From: Nitratireductor sp.
Lineage (GTDB): Bacteria > Pseudomonadota > Alphaproteobacteria > Rhizobiales > Rhizobiaceae
Reading direction: 5' to 3'
DNA length: 10,263 bases
NCBI GenBank assembly: GCA_020441735.1
Contig: JAGRLQ010000053.1
Location: 3,072-13,334 of the forward strand
Part shown: positions 6,717 to 10,263 of the stretch, piece by piece
Numbering within the stretch: the stretch's first letter is position 1
How the letters are laid out: each line of letters starts with the position of its first letter
Notes under the pieces: generated by a model
What the model was told of the DNA's origin: nothing
What the model saw: only the letters and a program-made list of their open reading frames with translations
The model's database searches: none
Position numbers and translations under genes: made by a program

Positions 6717-6726
6717 CCTGTCAGCC
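6711..6726. terminator. Perfect palindrome covering both stop codons of convergent genes
   Basis: GGCTGAC (6711-6717) and GTCAGCC (6720-6726) form a perfect 16-nt dyad around CT. It contains the plus-strand TGA (6714-6716) and the minus-strand TGA (6721-6723), with 4 nt between them. As RNA it would make a 6-bp hairpin with a 4-nt loop on either transcript. No T-tract follows on either side, so it may mark a shared 3' end rather than a classic terminator. What is seen is the dyad; its function is inferred. Confidence 0.4.
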
Positions 6727-8175
6727 TGCAGGAGCGGCGATGCTGCTTTCCAGCAGCGCGAAGAAGCTTTCGACCATCGCTTCCTCTGCGAATTTGGGAT
6801 GCGGGTATGTCATTCCCTTTTTGCCCAGAAGATTCATCGAGGCATTGGCCTCAAACAGGATCAGTCTTCCATCTTCGGCGATGTCGAAATCAACCCCGAA
6901 GTAATCCAGTTTGACCCGTTCCCTGATCCGCTGCAGCCCTGACATGGCAGTGTCCCCGACATAAGCCCCAAGATCGCGGCACATCGCTTCCTCCTCCTCC
7001 AGCAACTGCGGATGGGATTCCAGAAAGGCCAGGCGTTGCGGTTCGTTGCGGTGGCCATGCACCTTCCAGTCCTCGCCGTAGTCGAGCCGGAGCGGGTGGA
7101 GATTCTGACCGACAAAGGCAACCCGCAATTTGCGGAACAGGCCGGGTCGCGGGTGGTTCTCGATGTACTGAATGGCGAAAACCCCGCCGGGTGCCTGCTC
7201 CAGGAAGCGGCCTGCTTCTTCGCCATTCCGGCACAACGCCATATAGCGGCCATCGCGGAAAAAGGGACTGCGCAGTATGACAGGGTATTCGAAGGATTGT
7301 TCGATTTGGGAGATGATCCCGTCATCGGCCACTGTGTCGTCGCGCTTGTAGAAGATTGTCTCGGGAACGATGATGTCACTGCAGCCATCAAGCAGAACGG
7401 GCAGCTTGTTGCGGGCTGTAACGCTGGCAGCCTGCGGCCCGTTGATACAGGGTTTGCCCCAATGGCCGATCACCGTTTCCAGTGCTTTCACAAGGCGCGG
7501 ATCACCCAGCATTTCACCATTCACCACATTGGAGACCAGCAGGTCCGGCGGGGGAACCATGGAAAGCTTGCGTTCGGTCGACGCCGAATCCACGAACAGC
7601 GAAACATAGTTGAACCTGTCGGGGTAGCGATCTGTGACCTGACCGATAAGATTGTCACCGAAGTGAATGGGCCGTATCGCTTGCGGATCGGTGATGATCG
7701 CGGGCTGCTCCTTCAGCACGTAGAGATTTGGCCTGTCGCTGGCCGGTTTCTGAAACGACGAGACGGTGTATTCATTGGCATAGGCGGCAGCTTTGGCAAA
7801 TGCAGTTTCGGGCGTGGCGCCGCGAAATGCGAGCGCTGCCTCAAGCAGCATCCAGCCGCGGGCGGAAAGATTCGCGCCAAACGCCTCCCACAGTTGATAG
7901 GCCCTGGCATCGTTGCCTGAATAAAATGCGATTTGCGCGAGCATCAGGGCCTGCTGTGGGCCGCCAGGCACAATTCCAGTTACCATGGAGCCAAGCATGG
8001 CCGCAGCTTCCTGCTGGCCGCCGTTTGCCAGCATGCGGGTTCTGCGGCGCAGCCGCGCCAGTTGCTTTGGCGTGGCGGAAGATATCTGCGGCAATGTGGA
8101 TGTACTCAGTATTTCCTCAGGCGTGGCATTTTCTAAATGCTGTAAAATGTCGTCCAGACTCTTGGCGATCGTCAT
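6721..8175 (-). CDS. ATP-grasp-like protein with N-terminal helical region, substrate unknown
   Basis: I do not recognise a specific gene. The 484-residue protein has an Ala-rich helical N-terminal part (about 1-140; possible TPR-like helix pairs around 74-135), a middle domain (about 150-260, with VSNVVNGEMLGD and CINGPQAASVTARNKLPVLL), and a C-terminal half that reads as an ATP-grasp fold. The clearest sign is the metal-ATP site FGVDFDIAEDGRLILFEANASMN (426-448), with Asp429, Glu442 and Asn444 in the spacing of ATP-grasp ligases. At the usual ATP-binding lysine position the protein has YPVILRSP (Arg302). Enzymes of this fold join a carboxylate to an amine, thiol or similar group via acyl phosphate. 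The start is ATG 8175, because AAGGGA lies 5 nt upstream; the frame extends to TTG 8244 without such a site. It may be co-transcribed with the upstream membrane gene, with a 161-nt gap. No signal peptide or membrane segment is seen. Confidence 0.75.
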   Translation of the reverse strand: MTIAKSLDDILQHLENATPEEILSTSTLPQISSATPKQLARLRRRTRMLANGGQQEAAAMLGSMVTGIVPGGPQQALMLAQIAFYSGNDARAYQLWEAFGANLSARGWMLLEAALAFRGATPETAFAKAAAYANEYTVSSFQKPASDRPNLYVLKEQPAIITDPQAIRPIHFGDNLIGQVTDRYPDRFNYVSLFVDSASTERKLSMVPPPDLLVSNVVNGEMLGDPRLVKALETVIGHWGKPCINGPQAASVTARNKLPVLLDGCSDIIVPETIFYKRDDTVADDGIISQIEQSFEYPVILRSPFFRDGRYMALCRNGEEAGRFLEQAPGGVFAIQYIENHPRPGLFRKLRVAFVGQNLHPLRLDYGEDWKVHGHRNEPQRLAFLESHPQLLEEEEAMCRDLGAYVGDTAMSGLQRIRERVKLDYFGVDFDIAEDGRLILFEANASMNLLGKKGMTYPHPKFAEEAMVESFFALLESSIAAPAG

Positions 8176-8180
8176 GTGTA

Positions 8181-8186
8181 TCCCTT
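8181..8186 (-). promoter_or_regulatory. Ribosome binding site that fixes the ATP-grasp gene start
   Basis: On the minus strand AAGGGA lies 5 nt before ATG 8175. It decides in favour of this start over the upstream in-frame TTG at 8244, which would add 23 residues (starting MQRPAFHNSR) of non-domain-like sequence. Confidence 0.6.
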
Positions 8187-8336
8187 GCCGGAATTGTTTG
8201 GAGCGCGAAGCTGCCCGACTGTTGTGAAACGCGGGCCTTTGCAAAACCCTCCCTAACGCAATTCAAGTCGGAAATGGAAGAATTCATGCAGAAGCCGCCC
8301 CTGAATGCGCGCTTTGCTTCGCAGATGGACCGCCAA

Positions 8337-9866
8337 TCACCGCGGTGCCAGCAGGCGGTCGATCGGTGCGAAGTCGTCTGTCAGCACAAACGGGTTTCGC
8401 GCTTTCAGCACGCCGTCGGCAAATGTCCGGCCTAAGGCAGCAAAGCGCTTCGGCTCCGGCGCCGGGGCGCTGAACGCATCAAAGTCGGAGGGCGATTTGC
8501 CGGCAGCCAGGACGAACACGCGCTGCTGGCCGGGTTCTGGCGGGGTCGCCTCAGTCCATATTTCGACGCTGGGAAATACGCTTTCGAGTGTCAGGTGGAT
8601 GGCTGCCAGCGCGTCGAGCTGCTCGACGAAATCGATGACATTCATCACGAACAGCCCGTCCTCTCTCAGCCGGGAGTGGACGAGTTCAAAGAACTCACGG
8701 GTGATGAGATGCTGCGGCACGGCGATGTCGCCAAACGCATCACCGATGATGACGTCATAGCTGGCGGCTGGCCGCGACAGCAGCGCGCGACGGGCATCCT
8801 CGTGCAGGATCTCGACCGCATCGGGATCGAACCAGAAGCGCTCCTGAGCAATCCGGGTAACGGCCGGATCGATCTCGGCAACCGTAATCGGCCCCGTACC
8901 GTAATCGCGCCATGCCCGCGGCACCGAATAGGTTCCCCCGCCGATGAAGAAGGCCGCAAACCCGCCTTCGCCCATCCTGCGCCGGGCGATGCCGTCGAGC
9001 ATCGCGGTAAACTCGGTATGCATCACCCGAGGCTCGTCGCGAGAACTCGTCCCGTGCGACAGGTGGTCGAGCACCATCAGGTTCACCGGTTGTCCGGCCT
9101 CCTGTGAAACGTCGAAAACGCGAATGCAGTAATACTGGCTCTCCTCGGTGCAGGGCGAAGGCCGGGTGGCCGAATGGATGGCGAGACCCAGCGTGGTGAG
9201 TGCAAGCACCGAGAAGACCGCATGGCTGCGTACCGGCTGTCTGGACAGCCAGAACAGGGTGACACCAGCAATGCCGTAGGCCACGGTGACGATGGCAAGC
9301 GTCATTGCCGTGCCGAGCCAGGGAATGAAGACGAAGCCCGACAGCAGCGTGCCGCCAATGGCGCCGATTGCGCCGGCGGCAAACATCGCGCCCAGCGCGC
9401 GGCCAGAACCGTTTTTCGCCGACGACACCGCCACATGCGAGAGAACCGGGGCCGGAATGCCGGCAAACAGCGATGGCAGGAAAAACACGCCCGCCGAGAG
9501 AAGCACGATGGTCCAAACCGCGCTCAGGTCGGCAGACATCACGGGTACTGCGATCACATACAACAGTTGAACGGCAATGGCGGTCGTCAGCGCTGCGGCG
9601 AGAATGAGCCAGCCGGTCAGGGCCAGCGCCCGGTCCGCCGGTTTCTCGGCAATGCGCCCGCCCCACCAGTGGCCGGCGGAAAAGCCGCCCAGTACGACGG
9701 CGATGATCGATGTCCAGGTGTAGATCGACATGCCCACATAGGGCGCCAGCATGCGGCCTGCCACGATCTCGACCACCAGGCTGGCACCGGAAACCGCACC
9801 CTGCAGCGCCACCAGAAGCGCCAGCGGAATTGCCCTGTATTCGGTAGACTTGTGCCCGGAAGACAT
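8337..9866 (-). CDS. Membrane-anchored spermidine-synthase-like protein (fused MFS/spermidine synthase type)
   Basis: A 509-residue two-part protein. The N-terminal half (about 12-232) has roughly seven hydrophobic segments (about 14-37, 48-66, 82-107, 112-135, 157-180, 182-207, 213-232). The second loop, GGRIAEKPADRA, resembles transporter-type loops, which is why such proteins are annotated as fused MFS/spermidine synthase. The C-terminal half (about 240-480) is a Rossmann methyltransferase-like domain. It has the nucleotide loop FFIGGGTYSVPR (307-317), an acidic end of strand 2 in VAEIDPAV (329-336), HEDARRAL (355-362) and YDVIIGDAFGD (370-380). The order is that of spermidine synthases, but the catalytic DSTDP-type motif of true aminopropyltransferases is replaced by DAFGD, so polyamine synthesis is not established. 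ATG 9866 begins a normal membrane N-terminus. No speD-like partner gene is in the window. The family call is good; the reaction is unknown. Confidence 0.85.
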   Translation of the reverse strand: MSSGHKSTEYRAIPLALLVALQGAVSGASLVVEIVAGRMLAPYVGMSIYTWTSIIAVVLGGFSAGHWWGGRIAEKPADRALALTGWLILAAALTTAIAVQLLYVIAVPVMSADLSAVWTIVLLSAGVFFLPSLFAGIPAPVLSHVAVSSAKNGSGRALGAMFAAGAIGAIGGTLLSGFVFIPWLGTAMTLAIVTVAYGIAGVTLFWLSRQPVRSHAVFSVLALTTLGLAIHSATRPSPCTEESQYYCIRVFDVSQEAGQPVNLMVLDHLSHGTSSRDEPRVMHTEFTAMLDGIARRRMGEGGFAAFFIGGGTYSVPRAWRDYGTGPITVAEIDPAVTRIAQERFWFDPDAVEILHEDARRALLSRPAASYDVIIGDAFGDIAVPQHLITREFFELVHSRLREDGLFVMNVIDFVEQLDALAAIHLTLESVFPSVEIWTEATPPEPGQQRVFVLAAGKSPSDFDAFSAPAPEPKRFAALGRTFADGVLKARNPFVLTDDFAPIDRLLAPR

Positions 9867-9962
9867 GCCTGAAACCCTACCCCCTGCGGCTATATGCTGC
9901 CGTTGCCGGAAACCTAGCCCGTCCTGCCGGGATCGGGAAGGGGAGGATAGACATGTTCCTTC

Positions 9963-10120
9963 CCTCCCCCTTGAGGGGAGGGATTAAGGGTGGGGGTTGC
10001 GACCCCGGACTTCTTCCGGGGGAGCCAATTAAGATTTTGTCCGATTGTGAACTTGCTACCCCCACCCGCTCTGCTTCGTGCTGCGCACTCGCAATCGCGT
10101 GCCTCCCCTCAAGGGGGAGG
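9963..10120. repeat. Nested palindromic intergenic element
   Basis: The outer arms are 19 nt and exact inverted copies: 9963-9981 (CCTCCCCCTTGAGGGGAGG) and 10102-10120. Each arm is also nearly self-complementary. A second inverted pair, GGGTGGGGGT (9988-9997) and ACCCCCACCC (10058-10067), lies inside, and within that a third hairpin, CCCCGGA (10003-10009) with TCCGGGG (10015-10021) around a 5-nt loop. The right half has an extra insert of about 34 nt (10068-10101). The wording resembles a GC-rich dispersed intergenic repeat I remember from several Rhizobiales genomes; I cannot confirm copy number from one copy. No transposase is present, so if mobile it would depend on an enzyme elsewhere. 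Confidence 0.7.
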
Positions 10121-10178
10121 CAAACAGGCACACTTCACCGTTCACTCGACGGGTTTCCGCCAGTGGCATGACATTTCA

Positions 10179-10263
10179 GTGGTTCAAATCTTGCGCTTCG
10201 CCCCGGATGGGCTGGGGCTCAACGTGCGATTTGAACTGGAAGAACACGCAAACCGCAGGGCGG
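10179..10263 (+). CDS. Possible 5' end of an unidentified gene running off the right edge
   Basis: From GTG 10179 the plus strand reads VVQILRFAPDGLGLNVRFELEEHANRRA to the window edge with no stop. The composition is protein-like and third positions are mostly G or C, as in the real genes here. There is no clear Shine-Dalgarno sequence before the GTG. The same frame stays open upstream for at least 50 nt, and another plus-strand frame starting at ATG 10168 is also open to the edge. I recognise no family. This is a weak call that needs the neighbouring sequence. Confidence 0.2.
   Translation, partial: MVQILRFAPDGLGLNVRFELEEHANRRA

Larger units (their letters stand above)
9867..10263. other. 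397-nt region without a confirmed gene
   Basis: This stretch contains the 5' leader of the minus-strand membrane gene (9867 to about 9950), a large nested palindrome (9963-10120) and an uncharacterised right end. Both strands have open frames of 70-85 codons here, but they run through the palindrome and have low-complexity Pro/Gly/Arg composition, so I do not treat them as genes. In the leader, the minus strand carries a TATAGC-like hexamer near 9889-9894, but I see no matching -35 box. Confidence 0.6.

Noticed and set aside
8338..8347. CACCGCGGTG palindrome near the end of the membrane gene
   Set aside because: It is a short GC-rich palindrome inside the last codons (Pro-Arg-stop) with no loop and no T-tract, and is expected by chance.
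8274..8435. A 53-codon plus-strand frame starting MEEFMQKPPLNARF
   Set aside because: Its second half is antisense to the coding end of the membrane gene, there is no clear ribosome binding site, and no family is recognised.
9877..10171. Open frames on both strands through the nested palindrome
   Set aside because: They read low-complexity Pro/Gly/Ser/Arg sequence dictated by the repeat and have no ribosome binding site or homology that I recognise.
10179..10195. GGTTCAAATC as the T-arm of a tRNA
   Set aside because: The flanking five bases on each side do not pair as a T stem, and no acceptor, D or anticodon arm can be drawn around it.

Overview
The window looks like chromosomal DNA of an alphaproteobacterium of the order Rhizobiales (Hyphomicrobiales). 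The support is high GC content with strong G/C at third codon positions, the SRP RNA–dnaX–ybaB/ebfC–recR order, a DnaX zinc-module region of the type I associate with rhizobia, and a GC-rich intergenic palindrome resembling a dispersed repeat I remember from this group. I cannot name a genus from sequence alone.

Layout. Positions 3-1217 (+) hold the 3' part of a TRAP-transporter large permease gene (dctM type), cut by the left edge. Convergent to it lies a two-gene unit on the minus strand: a HIT-family nucleotide hydrolase (2209-2637), then nudC, the NAD(H) pyrophosphatase (1263-2222), whose start overlaps the HIT stop by 14 nt. Divergent from the HIT gene comes a replication/repair block on the plus strand: the small SRP RNA (ffs, 2745-2843, with a visible promoter), dnaX (3014-4885), the YbaB/EbfC nucleoid-associated protein (4935-5258) and recR (5283-5894). 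A palindromic repeat (5897-5939) separates recR from a stand-alone class I glutamine amidotransferase (5970-6716).

The rest of the coding sequence is on the minus strand: an ATP-grasp-type protein of unknown substrate (6721-8175) and a membrane-anchored spermidine-synthase-like protein (8337-9866). The amidotransferase and ATP-grasp genes converge with only 4 nt between their stops, and a perfect 16-nt palindrome covers both stop codons. The last 400 nt have no confirmed gene. They hold an elaborate nested palindrome (9963-10120) and, at the right edge, an open plus-strand frame that could be the start of a gene lying mostly outside the window.

How it fits together. DnaX (clamp loader), EbfC (DNA binding) and RecR (recombinational gap repair) form a conserved DNA-maintenance cluster, and ffs next to it serves membrane protein targeting. 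HIT and NudC both act on nucleotide or dinucleotide phosphoanhydrides and are probably translationally coupled. Most of the window is core genome. I found no convincing new multi-gene system. The least explained items are the ATP-grasp protein, the membrane-fused spermidine-synthase-like protein, the stop-codon palindrome and the 160-nt nested palindrome.
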